Assembly (NCBI RefSeq): GCF_039928515.1
Contig: NZ_JBDSSZ010000049.1
DNA from: Capsulimonas sp039928515
Lineage (GTDB): Bacteria; Armatimonadota; Armatimonadia; Armatimonadales; Capsulimonadaceae
Direction: 5' to 3' (one strand)
DNA: 10,520 nt
Part shown: one piece after another, positions 1 through 6,151 of the stretch
Layout of the letters: each line of letters begins with the position of its first letter
Numbering within the stretch: position 1 is the first letter of the stretch
Notes under the pieces: generated by a model
The model's input: only the letters and a program-made list of their open reading frames with translations
What the model was told of the DNA's origin: nothing
The model's database searches: none
Program-made: the position numbers and the translations under genes

Positions 1-7
1 ACAGATT

Positions 8-123
<116 letters not shown>

Positions 124-135
124 TAAACAGAAACA

Positions 136-171
136 AAAAAGGCTCACAGCATATGCTGTGAGCCTTTTTTG
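136..171 (+). terminator. Rho-independent terminator after 5S rRNA
   Basis: This is a perfect 36-bp palindrome centred between 153 and 154. Six A residues lead into GGCTCACAGCAT, which is followed by its exact complement and six T residues. As RNA it forms a GC-rich hairpin with a tight loop followed by a U tract. Because the A and T tracts are symmetric it could terminate from either side. It lies 13 nt after the 5S rRNA and insulates the rRNA operon from the regulator gene downstream. Confidence 0.93.
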
Positions 172-248
172 CGTGTGGAGGTATTGGTCTTGCTCAGGAG
201 TCCAACCAAACGACCACCGGTGTACGATATAGATGCATGATTACCTTA

Positions 249-278
249 TTGAGCCAGTTGCATGTGGTAAAGTATAGT
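249..278 (+). promoter_or_regulatory. candidate promoter of the SARP-like regulator
   Basis: TTGAGC (249-254) and TATAGT (273-278) are separated by 18 bp and match the sigma-70 consensus at 4/6 and 5/6 positions. A start of transcription 7 nt after the -10 box would fall at about 285, which is the first base of an in-frame ATG, so the mRNA could be leaderless. The boxes overlap the first codons of the longer reading of the gene (ATG 237). This supports the shorter start, but the match is moderate and the element is only a prediction. Confidence 0.42.
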
Positions 279-284
279 ATGGAG

Positions 285-3200
285 ATGAATGGACAAGTCA
301 GGCCAGCGAATACATGGCGGATTGAGCTTTTTGGTGGGCTGACGGCGCGGCGCGGCGAGCAAGTGATCGATCGGTTCCCGACACAAAAAGTTGGCGCGCT
401 GCTGGCGATGCTCGCGTTTTATCCGCGTCAGCGACACACGCGCGAAGAATTGATCGATATGCTCTGGCCGGACGCCGATCTTTCAGCGGCTCGGAATCGA
501 CTCAGTCAGGCGCTGGTTTGGCTTCGTCCACAGCTGGAGCCGGAGGGTGTTGTTCGCGGAAGCGTTCTGCTCGCCGATCGTGTCCATATCGGCCTTGCTC
601 CCACTGCATTTACGACGGATGTCGCGGATTTTGATCTGCTGGTGAAAAATGGTCAGAGAGATCTGACGCCAAGTGACCGTAGAGATCTGCTGACGCAGGC
701 GGTCGCGCTCTATCGTGGCTCGCTGCTTTCCGGATATTATAACGATTGGATTCTGGATGAGCGCCAGAGACTGCTGGACGCTTATCTTAGCGCCTTGCGG
801 GCGCTGGTCGGCTCACACGAACAGCTGGGCGAGAGCGAGATCGCGCTGGGGTTTGCGCGCCGCGCGCTCAGCGCGGATCCACTTCAAGAGGAAGCGCATG
901 TCGATGTCATTCGCCTGCTCGCTGAGAGCGGACAAAGCGCGGCGGCGCTTCGCCAGTTTCAGGAGTTACGGCGTATTCTTAGCAAGGAACTGGGGGATGA
1001 GCCGTCCCCGGCGACTTTGGCGCTTGTCGAGAGCATCAAGAGCAGTCCGACTGTCACTCATATTGCTCCCATTGCGGCCCCCGTGCGAGTTACTCCGCTC
1101 CCAGCCCCGCTCACCCGTCTGTTTGGGCGCGATGATGAGATACAGCGGGTGCGTCAGATGCTTCTTGCTGGCGGAGCGCGCCTGGTGACCTTGATCGGTC
1201 CGGGTGGGGCCGGCAAGACCCGGCTTGCGCTTGCGGCTGGAGCGAGTATCGAAAGTGATTGGCCCGATGGCGTTGTCTTCGTGCCGCTGGCGGATATGGA
1301 TGCGCCACCGATGATCCTGACAGCCATCGCCGCCGCGCTTCGTCTGCCGGCGCAGGGTTCTGGCTCCGCGATGGACCAGGTGGCCGAAGCGCTGAGCGCA
1401 CGTCGTTTTCTCCTGATACTGGACAATTTGGAGCATCTGGCGGGCGGCGCCGGGCCTCTCATTCGCGAACTGCTGGAACGTGTTCCCACATTGACGGTGC
1501 TTGCGACATCCCGGCAGCGACTGGGGCTTGATTTCGAGCGTGAAATCGCCGTGCCGCCATTGCACACGCCTTCCGGGTCTGCCGCTACTGGTGAGTTGAT
1601 GGATTCTCCCAGTGTACAGCTTTTCGTGGACCGCGCACGCGCCGTCAATCCGGCGTTTGATGTGACGCCGTCGAATGCATCGGCCGTGGCCCAGGTTTGC
1701 GATCGTCTGGAAGGAATTCCGCTCGCCATCGAGCTTTGCGCGGCTTGGGCGCAGACGCTGACGCCGGCGCAGATGCTGGAAAAGCTGAAGCGTCGCTTCG
1801 ATCTGCTGGTCAGCCGCCGCAGCGATATTACTCCTCGGCACCGCACCCTTCGAGCCGCCCTAGAGTACAGTTATCTCCAGCTGCCTTCAGATCTCCAATT
1901 TGTGTATAAATCCGTTTCCGTGTTTCGCGGCAGCTGGAGTTTGGAGGCGGCGGAAGCGGTTTTCGACGAAGCATCGCAAGCCGCGAGTAGTTCCGGCGAT
2001 CTTTGGCCGGCGCTGCTTGCGCTGACGGAGCTTCGGGAACGATCGTTGATCGTTGCGGAAGAGCTGGACATGGCGATGCGCTTTCGTATGCTGGAGTCGC
2101 TTCGCGAATTTGCCGGAGAACAACTGTCATACGCCGAGCGCGCCCCCTTACGGAAGGCGCACGCCGGATTTTATCTGAGACTCGCCGAACGGGCGGACGC
2201 CGAAACCGTCGGCTCGGATCAGGATCGCTGGCTGGCGAATCTCGATCAGGAACAGGAAAATTTGCGCGCCGCGCTGAGCTGGAGCTTGGAGACAGAAGAC
2301 GCGGACGCCGGACTGAGACTGGCGGGAGCGTTGGGTCGATACTGGTCTGTTCGCGGAGCGCTGCATGAAGGGGTCCGTTATCTGGAGCGCTTGCTCGCGC
2401 TTCCCGCCGCACAGGAAGCGCCGCCGCATGTTCAGGCGAAGGCATGGAGCCTGCTGGGGCATCTCCTCTGGTCGCAGGGCGATTTCGCATCGGCGCGCAC
2501 CGCGCACGAGCAGGCCCTGGAATTGCGGCGCGGGGCAGGCGACCTTCCCGGAATCGCGGAGTCTCTCTACCACCTGGGAATTACGGCCTATCGTGAGGAT
2601 GACTTTCCTCCGGCGCAGGCGTTTTTAGAAGAAAGTCTGGCGATTTCACGCGAGCAGGGCGATCGGTCGGGTATCGCGCGCGTGCTGCTGAACCTTGGAA
2701 ATATTGCTTATGAACAGCAGCGCTACCAGGAGGCGCGTAATTTTACACAGCAAAGTCTGGAGATCGAACAGCAGCTTGGTAATCGACGCCGCAGTGCGAA
2801 CGCGCTTCATAATTTAGGCCTGATCGCGCGTGACAGCGGGGAGTATAGCCTTGCGGAAACCCTGATCCAGGAAGCGCTGACGATCAACCGCTCCATGACG
2901 GACAACTACAGCGCCGCGAGCACGCTTGCGAACCTGGGCTCGACGGCTCTCCTGCTAGGACAAACGGAGCGCGCCCGTGTTCTGTTGGCTGAAGGGCTGA
3001 GGCTTGCTCACGATGTCGGTAACAAGCATATCATCGCCTATTATCTCCTGCCCATGGGGCTTCTCGAAGCCGGCGTGGGACAATGGTCGAACAGCGTCTA
3101 TCTGCTGTCCGCCGCCAAGCGTCTGCTCGAACAGATCGGCAGCGCCCTCGGTCCCAAGGACGAACTTCGTTATGACCAGACGCTCGCTGACGCGCACTCC

Positions 3201-3314
3201 CACCTCGACAGCGGCGTCTATACCTCGATTTGGACTCAGGGCCACACGGAACCCCTCGGCCAGATTGTCGCCAAAGCTCTCGCCCTTCAGCCGAATTTAC
3301 GGACAAACGAATAA
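285..3314 (+). CDS. AfsR/SARP-like transcriptional regulator (winged helix, BTAD, NB-ARC ATPase, TPR)
   Basis: This is a cytoplasmic signal-integrating activator of the large SARP/AfsR type, about 1009 aa. Domains in order, counted from ATG 285: an OmpR-type winged helix (about 12-99, opening RIELFGGL); a bacterial transcriptional activation domain (BTAD, about 114-256); an NB-ARC/STAND ATPase with Walker A GPGGAGKT (305-312), Walker B FLLILDN (375-381), ATSR (407-410) and a GxP-type motif GIPLA (477-481); and five C-terminal TPR units spaced exactly 40 residues apart (about 718-914). In this family, ligand or partner binding to the TPRs is thought to release ATP-driven oligomerisation and DNA binding. 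There is no LuxR-type C-terminal helix-turn-helix, so DNA binding must be N-terminal. The frame is open from ATG 237, with ATGs also at 279 and 285. None has a well-placed Shine-Dalgarno sequence. I chose 285 because family members begin shortly before the winged helix and because a -10-like box sits 6 nt upstream. Its target genes and signal are unknown. Confidence 0.92.
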   Translation: MNGQVRPANTWRIELFGGLTARRGEQVIDRFPTQKVGALLAMLAFYPRQRHTREELIDMLWPDADLSAARNRLSQALVWLRPQLEPEGVVRGSVLLADRVHIGLAPTAFTTDVADFDLLVKNGQRDLTPSDRRDLLTQAVALYRGSLLSGYYNDWILDERQRLLDAYLSALRALVGSHEQLGESEIALGFARRALSADPLQEEAHVDVIRLLAESGQSAAALRQFQELRRILSKELGDEPSPATLALVESIKSSPTVTHIAPIAAPVRVTPLPAPLTRLFGRDDEIQRVRQMLLAGGARLVTLIGPGGAGKTRLALAAGASIESDWPDGVVFVPLADMDAPPMILTAIAAALRLPAQGSGSAMDQVAEALSARRFLLILDNLEHLAGGAGPLIRELLERVPTLTVLATSRQRLGLDFEREIAVPPLHTPSGSAATGELMDSPSVQLFVDRARAVNPAFDVTPSNASAVAQVCDRLEGIPLAIELCAAWAQTLTPAQMLEKLKRRFDLLVSRRSDITPRHRTLRAALEYSYLQLPSDLQFVYKSVSVFRGSWSLEAAEAVFDEASQAASSSGDLWPALLALTELRERSLIVAEELDMAMRFRMLESLREFAGEQLSYAERAPLRKAHAGFYLRLAERADAETVGSDQDRWLANLDQEQENLRAALSWSLETEDADAGLRLAGALGRYWSVRGALHEGVRYLERLLALPAAQEAPPHVQAKAWSLLGHLLWSQGDFASARTAHEQALELRRGAGDLPGIAESLYHLGITAYREDDFPPAQAFLEESLAISREQGDRSGIARVLLNLGNIAYEQQRYQEARNFTQQSLEIEQQLGNRRRSANALHNLGLIARDSGEYSLAETLIQEALTINRSMTDNYSAASTLANLGSTALLLGQTERARVLLAEGLRLAHDVGNKHIIAYYLLPMGLLEAGVGQWSNSVYLLSAAKRLLEQIGSALGPKDELRYDQTLADAHSHLDSGVYTSIWTQGHTEPLGQIVAKALALQPNLRTNE

Positions 3315-3332
3315 ATTTTTGCTCTATGAAGT

Positions 3333-3353
3333 ATATCAGAGTAATATCAGAGT
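3333..3353 (+). repeat. tandem direct repeat ATATCAGAGT, 11-bp period
   Basis: ATATCAGAGT occurs at 3333-3342 and again at 3344-3353, exactly 11 bp apart, so both copies face the same side of the helix. SARP regulators bind direct repeats with 11-bp spacing, which makes this a possible site for the regulator encoded just upstream. No -10 box lies at the 8-bp distance usual for SARP sites, so a functional role is speculative. Confidence 0.45.
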
Positions 3354-3518
3354 TATTTTGGACTCGCATTGTAGAATGTAGTCGAAACTAGTGAATGGAT
3401 GGACTGGCGGGCGTTTCTGGTAACCAGCGCCTCCAGCGCAATGAAATCCGTTCCTCATCTAGTTTCCCTACAATGAAGTGGGAAATTTACCGCGGCTGAC
3501 CTGATCTCAGGAGGCTTG

Positions 3519-3541
3519 AGAGAACAAAGTATTCGTTCTCT
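3519..3541. repeat. inverted repeat AGAGAAC-N9-GTTCTCT, possible operator
   Basis: Two perfect 7-bp arms (3519-3525 and 3535-3541) flank a 9-nt spacer. The right arm runs directly into TTGACA (3542-3547), so a protein bound here would touch a possible -35 box of the pseudopilin gene. There is no U tract, so it is not a terminator. It could be an operator or a chance hairpin. Confidence 0.4.
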
Positions 3542-3554
3542 TTGACATAACGCT

Positions 3555-3570
3555 TGTCCGAAATTGGACA
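3555..3570. repeat. inverted repeat TGTCC-N6-GGACA
   Basis: Five-base arms (3555-3559 and 3566-3570) surround GAAATT, with CGC/GCG bases outside them that could extend the symmetry with one offset. It lies 36 bp upstream of the pseudopilin start, in the likely promoter or leader. It may be an operator or a small leader hairpin. The arms are short and chance is possible. Confidence 0.35.
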
Positions 3571-3606
3571 GCGTCTTTGACGTCTCGACCGCAGAAGGAA
3601 ATTTCT

Positions 3607-4401
3607 ATGAACCACTCTACTTTTTTTAATCGTACCCGCCGCGTTGGCTTCACCCTCATTGAACTGCTCGTCGTCATCGCTATCATCGCGATTCTCGCCG
3701 CCATTCTTTTCCCCGTCTTCGCCAAAGCTCGCGAAAAGGCCCGCCAGATTTCCTGCTCGTCAAACCTGCGCCAAATCGGCCTTGCGACAATGCAATACGT
3801 CCAGGACTACGATGAAACGTTCTTCCTGTATCAAAGCACGCTTCCGGGTTATCCTGGCGTGGTCTTTTGGGATAGCGGACGCAATTATATGACGATGAAA
3901 ATCGATCCGAGTGTAGGCTTCCTGCAGCCATATATGAAAAATGCACCTGTCATCGATTGCCCCTCGGCTTCGGGAACCGTGCCGCATGACACTAACCTCA
4001 GCTACGATAACTTTACTGCTTTCGGTGTCAGTAACAATGTGCTGCACGGGGACGGTTCGGGCGGCCCAGCCAAGCTTTCGCAGTTTTCGGCTCCTTCCGA
4101 TACCGTGTTTATGGCGGATGCAGAAACATTTAAGAGTGGCAACCCTGGAGTTATCACACGCTATAACCAGCTTAATCCCCCGTCGTCTGGAAGTAACTTG
4201 GTCCATGGTATTCACACGGGCTTTGCAAATGTGCTGTGGGCCGATGGGCATGTGAAGGCGATGCGTCCTACGTTTCCTACTGTTGCGGACGGCGATGGCA
4301 ATACTCCGGCAGCTTATGCTTCCAATTATCTGGGAAATCTTGTCCCTTTGCCATCGGTGAGCACGGATCAAGATTACTACTACAAGCTTGACAAGGGCTA
4401 G
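3607..4401 (+). CDS. type II secretion/type IV pilus-like pseudopilin, DUF1559 with H-X9-DG motif
   Basis: This 264-aa protein is a prepilin-like cell-envelope protein. A short basic leader (residues 1-14) ends in Gly14, followed by FTLIELLVV with Glu19 at position +5, the signature cut and N-methylated by prepilin peptidase. Residues 15-36 form the hydrophobic helix. FPVFAKAREKARQ, SSNLRQIGLA and QDYDE follow, as in Armatimonadota DUF1559 proteins. Near the C-terminus His203, nine residues later Asp213-Gly214, and then HV form the H-X9-DG processing-associated motif. The start at 3607 has a good ribosome-binding site (AGAAGGAA, about 6 nt upstream); a TTG at 3577 in the same frame is less likely. 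Such genomes carry many paralogues, commonly thought to be envelope or surface pseudopilins of unknown individual role. A strong terminator follows, so it may be transcribed alone. Confidence 0.94.
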   Translation: MNHSTFFNRTRRVGFTLIELLVVIAIIAILAAILFPVFAKAREKARQISCSSNLRQIGLATMQYVQDYDETFFLYQSTLPGYPGVVFWDSGRNYMTMKIDPSVGFLQPYMKNAPVIDCPSASGTVPHDTNLSYDNFTAFGVSNNVLHGDGSGGPAKLSQFSAPSDTVFMADAETFKSGNPGVITRYNQLNPPSSGSNLVHGIHTGFANVLWADGHVKAMRPTFPTVADGDGNTPAAYASNYLGNLVPLPSVSTDQDYYYKLDKG

Positions 4402-4408
4402 TTTCTTA

Positions 4409-4447
4409 TCAGCGCGGCAAACCTCCTTGCCGCGCTGAATTTGTTTG
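4409..4447 (+). terminator. Rho-independent terminator after the pseudopilin gene
   Basis: A perfect 12-bp GC-rich stem (4409-4420 with 4427-4438) closes a 6-nt loop, ACCTCC, and is followed by the T-rich stretch ATTTGTTTG. It starts 8 nt after the stop codon and separates this gene from the thioredoxin-like gene. The T tract is interrupted, so some read-through is possible. Confidence 0.87.
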
Positions 4448-4481
4448 TGATGCGGTCACGTTCTCCGAAGGTTTATGTACT

Positions 4482-5705
4482 ATGAAGACTTCCTTATCAA
4501 CCAATCGCGCCTCGGCGATGCTGGCTGGCGCCGGGCTGCTTGCGCTTTCCTCGATTGCGCACGCCGCCGATCCCGTAGTGTATAAGACAATCTCAGCCAA
4601 GACGATCCAGTGTGACGAAACGTCGTTTCGCGCCGATCCAGACGGTAAACTCCAGCCGAAGATCAAGTTCCATGTTACCATCGAAGGCGCGAAGCATGTT
4701 CGTATTGACGCCTCTGCGATCGATGATCCGAAGCCGGCGTTCTATGTCTACAGCGGCGCGAAGGAATATGAGTACATCGGCTCCGACGGCACGTATCGTA
4801 TCTTCGACGGGCCGGAGAACGGCTCGGCTTCGGCGATCCGCAATATGTCGTGCGTCGATTTCATTTTGAAGTCGGATCTCAACGACAAGGTCGAAGACGG
4901 CGTCAAGCGCACCATCACCGATGTCACGGTCGATGGCAAGCCGATGATTCTGCGCACCGATTCGCGCGGTCCGTCCAAGGACAAAGACGGCGTCGACACC
5001 ATATACGAGGATTCCCTCTGGTATCACGCCGATACGCTGCTTCCGTACAAGCGAACCGGCTTTATGGTGCAGGGCGAAAAGCGTACGCCGACACTGGGCG
5101 TCGAGTACACGAATTACGTTCTTGACAAGCCCGTCGCCGCTTCGAAGTTCGTATGGAACCCGCCTGCGGGATCGAAGCTGTTCGCCAATCAAGCTCCCGC
5201 ACAGCCGCTCCAGGCAGGGGTGACCGCGCCGAACTTTACGGCGATCTCGCCGGACGGGAAGGAAGTCAAGCTCGCAGACTTCAAAGGCAAGACCGTTGTT
5301 CTGGATTTCTGGGCGACGTGGTGCGGACCCTGCCAGGCCGCCATGCCTCATCTGGAGAAGGTCTACCAGGGGGTCAAAGATAAGGATGTCGTTGTTCTCG
5401 CTGTCTGCGTTTGGGACGGCAAGCCTGAGTACACCCGCTGGGTCAAGGATAATATCGGAACGAAGTATAACTTTCCGGTCGCCTTCGATCCCTCCGGGAA
5501 AGTCGGCAAGGGCATCGCCGGCGGCCTGTACAATGTCTCCGGTATTCCCACGCAATTCGTCATCGATAAAGACGGCAAGATTGCGGCCACCTTTGTCGGC
5601 TATGGCGAAGGCAGCCACCAGATGGAAGACGCCCTCGGCAAGCTGGGCGTAACCGTGGCCGAGGCCGCTCCGGCCACACCCGAAGTCAAGAAGGCCAGCC
5701 TGTAA
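4482..5705 (+). CDS. exported TlpA/ResA-type thioredoxin-fold protein with LolA/DUF2092-like N-terminal domain
   Basis: This 407-aa protein is predicted to act outside the cytoplasm in thiol-disulfide exchange. Residues 1-28 are a Sec signal peptide ending in AHA, with likely cleavage before Ala29. Residues about 30-235 resemble the beta-rich LolA/DUF2092 type of envelope domain; I assign this only from its general pattern. Residues about 245-392 are an AhpC/TSA-Redoxin thioredoxin fold with the active site WCGPC (Cys281 and Cys284) and the cis-proline motif GIPTQF (Pro356). The C-terminus is a short Ala/Pro/Lys tail. GAAGG at 4467-4471 is a plausible ribosome-binding site, 10 nt before the ATG. 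I see no clear promoter in the short gap after the upstream terminator. The DUF2283 gene follows after 5 bp, suggesting co-transcription. The redox partner is unknown. Confidence 0.9.
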   Translation: MKTSLSTNRASAMLAGAGLLALSSIAHAADPVVYKTISAKTIQCDETSFRADPDGKLQPKIKFHVTIEGAKHVRIDASAIDDPKPAFYVYSGAKEYEYIGSDGTYRIFDGPENGSASAIRNMSCVDFILKSDLNDKVEDGVKRTITDVTVDGKPMILRTDSRGPSKDKDGVDTIYEDSLWYHADTLLPYKRTGFMVQGEKRTPTLGVEYTNYVLDKPVAASKFVWNPPAGSKLFANQAPAQPLQAGVTAPNFTAISPDGKEVKLADFKGKTVVLDFWATWCGPCQAAMPHLEKVYQGVKDKDVVVLAVCVWDGKPEYTRWVKDNIGTKYNFPVAFDPSGKVGKGIAGGLYNVSGIPTQFVIDKDGKIAATFVGYGEGSHQMEDALGKLGVTVAEAAPATPEVKKASL

Positions 5706-5710
5706 CGAGT

Positions 5711-5938
5711 ATGAAAGTCACATACGACTCCCAATCCGACCGGGTTCGGATCCTATTCACCAATGCGCCGATCGAGCGAAGCGCCGCCGAGGCGTCCGGC
5801 CTGACACTAGATTACGACGATAAAGGCGAAGTCGTAGGCCTGGAGCTCGCCCAAGCATCCCATCGCCTCCACGACCCCCGCGCCGTCGAGTTCGTGGAAG
5901 CTTGCGACGGCATTGTCGCAGATACTTTCGAAATTTGA
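5711..5938 (+). CDS. DUF2283 family small protein
   Basis: This 75-aa soluble protein has the DUF2283 pattern: MKVTYDSQSDRVRI at the N-terminus, then a GLTLDYDDKGEVVGLEL strand pair followed by an AS-x-R-type segment. The length is typical for the family. DUF2283 proteins are small and mostly uncharacterised, and I recall them often sitting beside DUF4258 genes; no such partner is visible here. The gene starts 5 bp after the thioredoxin-like gene, with only a weak purine patch (CGAG) before the ATG, so translation may depend on coupling to the upstream gene. The acidic C-terminal part beyond about residue 58 is less conserved in my judgement. Its function is unknown. Confidence 0.8.
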   Translation: MKVTYDSQSDRVRILFTNAPIERSAAEASGLTLDYDDKGEVVGLELAQASHRLHDPRAVEFVEACDGIVADTFEI

Positions 5939-5965
5939 TTTGTGCGATTGAGCTTGTCTTAATCC

Positions 5966-5998
5966 CAGCGCCCGCTTTTCATTGAAAAGCGGGCGCTG
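5966..5998 (+). terminator. strong hairpin, probable terminator without a U tract
   Basis: A perfect 15-bp stem (5966-5980 with 5984-5998) closes a 3-nt loop, ATT. The outer part is GC-rich (CAGCGCCCGC) and the inner part is a TTTTC/GAAAA pairing. It lies 27 nt after the DUF2283 stop and 85 bp before the next promoter, the usual place for a terminator. The sequence after it (CTATTGCGCC) is not T-rich, so termination may be Rho-assisted, or the hairpin may protect the 3' end of the upstream mRNA. Confidence 0.6.
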
Positions 5999-6072
5999 CT
6001 ATTGCGCCCCTCGTAAGCTTGCTTGCTAACTTCCTCCAATATCAACCAAACTACAGCGACAACGATATCTGC

Positions 6073-6111
6073 AAAAAAAATATTGACAGGTTTCCTCTTT
6101 AAGTATATACT
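6073..6111 (+). promoter_or_regulatory. near-consensus sigma-70 promoter of the regulator/sugar transporter operon
   Basis: TTGACA (6083-6088, 6/6) and TATACT (6106-6111, 5/6) are 17 bp apart, the ideal spacing. A run of eight A residues (6073-6080) sits just upstream of the -35 box like an UP element. Transcription should start at about 6118, giving a leader of roughly 34 nt before the ATG at 6152. This is the best promoter in the window. It shows that the longer open frame, back to a TTG at 6023, is not the true protein. Confidence 0.87.
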
Positions 6112-6112
6112 T
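6101..6112. promoter_or_regulatory. GntR-type operator palindrome over the -10 box
   Basis: AAGTATATACTT is a perfect 12-bp palindrome that covers the whole -10 box. Its centre, GTATATAC, fits the GT-N-TA-N-AC form known for HutC-type GntR-family operators and resembles the GTAC-GTAC symmetry of AraR sites. A repressor bound here would block RNA polymerase directly. The gene behind this promoter encodes a protein with a GntR DNA-binding domain, so autoregulation is the simplest reading. Binding itself is inferred. Confidence 0.62.
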
Positions 6113-6151
6113 GGTTTATTCTGGCTGTTTCTGGTAACACTTGCACTTTCC

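Larger units (their letters stand above)
3315..3606. other. 292-bp intergenic region with short repeats, no gene seen
   Basis: There is no credible coding region here and no obvious intrinsic terminator for the regulator gene upstream. The segment is more AT-rich than the genes. It carries an 11-bp-period direct repeat (3333-3353), a CTGGT/ACCAG near-palindrome inside GGCG/CGCC arms (3410-3431), and two inverted repeats close to the next gene (3519-3541 and 3555-3570). TTGACA at 3542-3547 looks like a -35 box, but I find no good -10 at the right distance, so the pseudopilin promoter is not resolved. Confidence 0.6.

Noticed and set aside
966..2573. Overlapping minus-strand open frames of 141-291 codons
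   Set aside because: They are antisense to conserved NB-ARC and TPR coding sequence, rich in Arg/Ser/Pro as expected of shadow frames.
3577..3606. TTG start 10 codons before the pseudopilin ATG
   Set aside because: The ATG at 3607 has a clear ribosome-binding site and gives a normal short prepilin leader; part of the extension is that ribosome-binding site.
4388..4411. TTGACA...TTATCA as a promoter for the thioredoxin-like gene
   Set aside because: The boxes are only 12 bp apart and a start here would run straight into the terminator hairpin at 4409-4438.
4446..4460. CRP-like half-sites TGTGA and TCACG upstream of the thioredoxin-like gene
   Set aside because: The spacer is 5 bp instead of the 6 bp of CRP sites, the arms match over only four bases, and no promoter is visible next to it.
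4593..5618. 341-codon open frame on the minus strand
   Set aside because: It is antisense to the thioredoxin-like gene with its CGPC motif and has no family features of its own.
6023..6151. N-terminal extension of the repressor from TTG 6023, with an apparent membrane helix
   Set aside because: The stretch contains the -35, -10 and operator sequences of a near-consensus promoter, and GntR-type regulators start at the position of ATG 6152. The hydrophobic codons are a by-product of T-rich promoter DNA.
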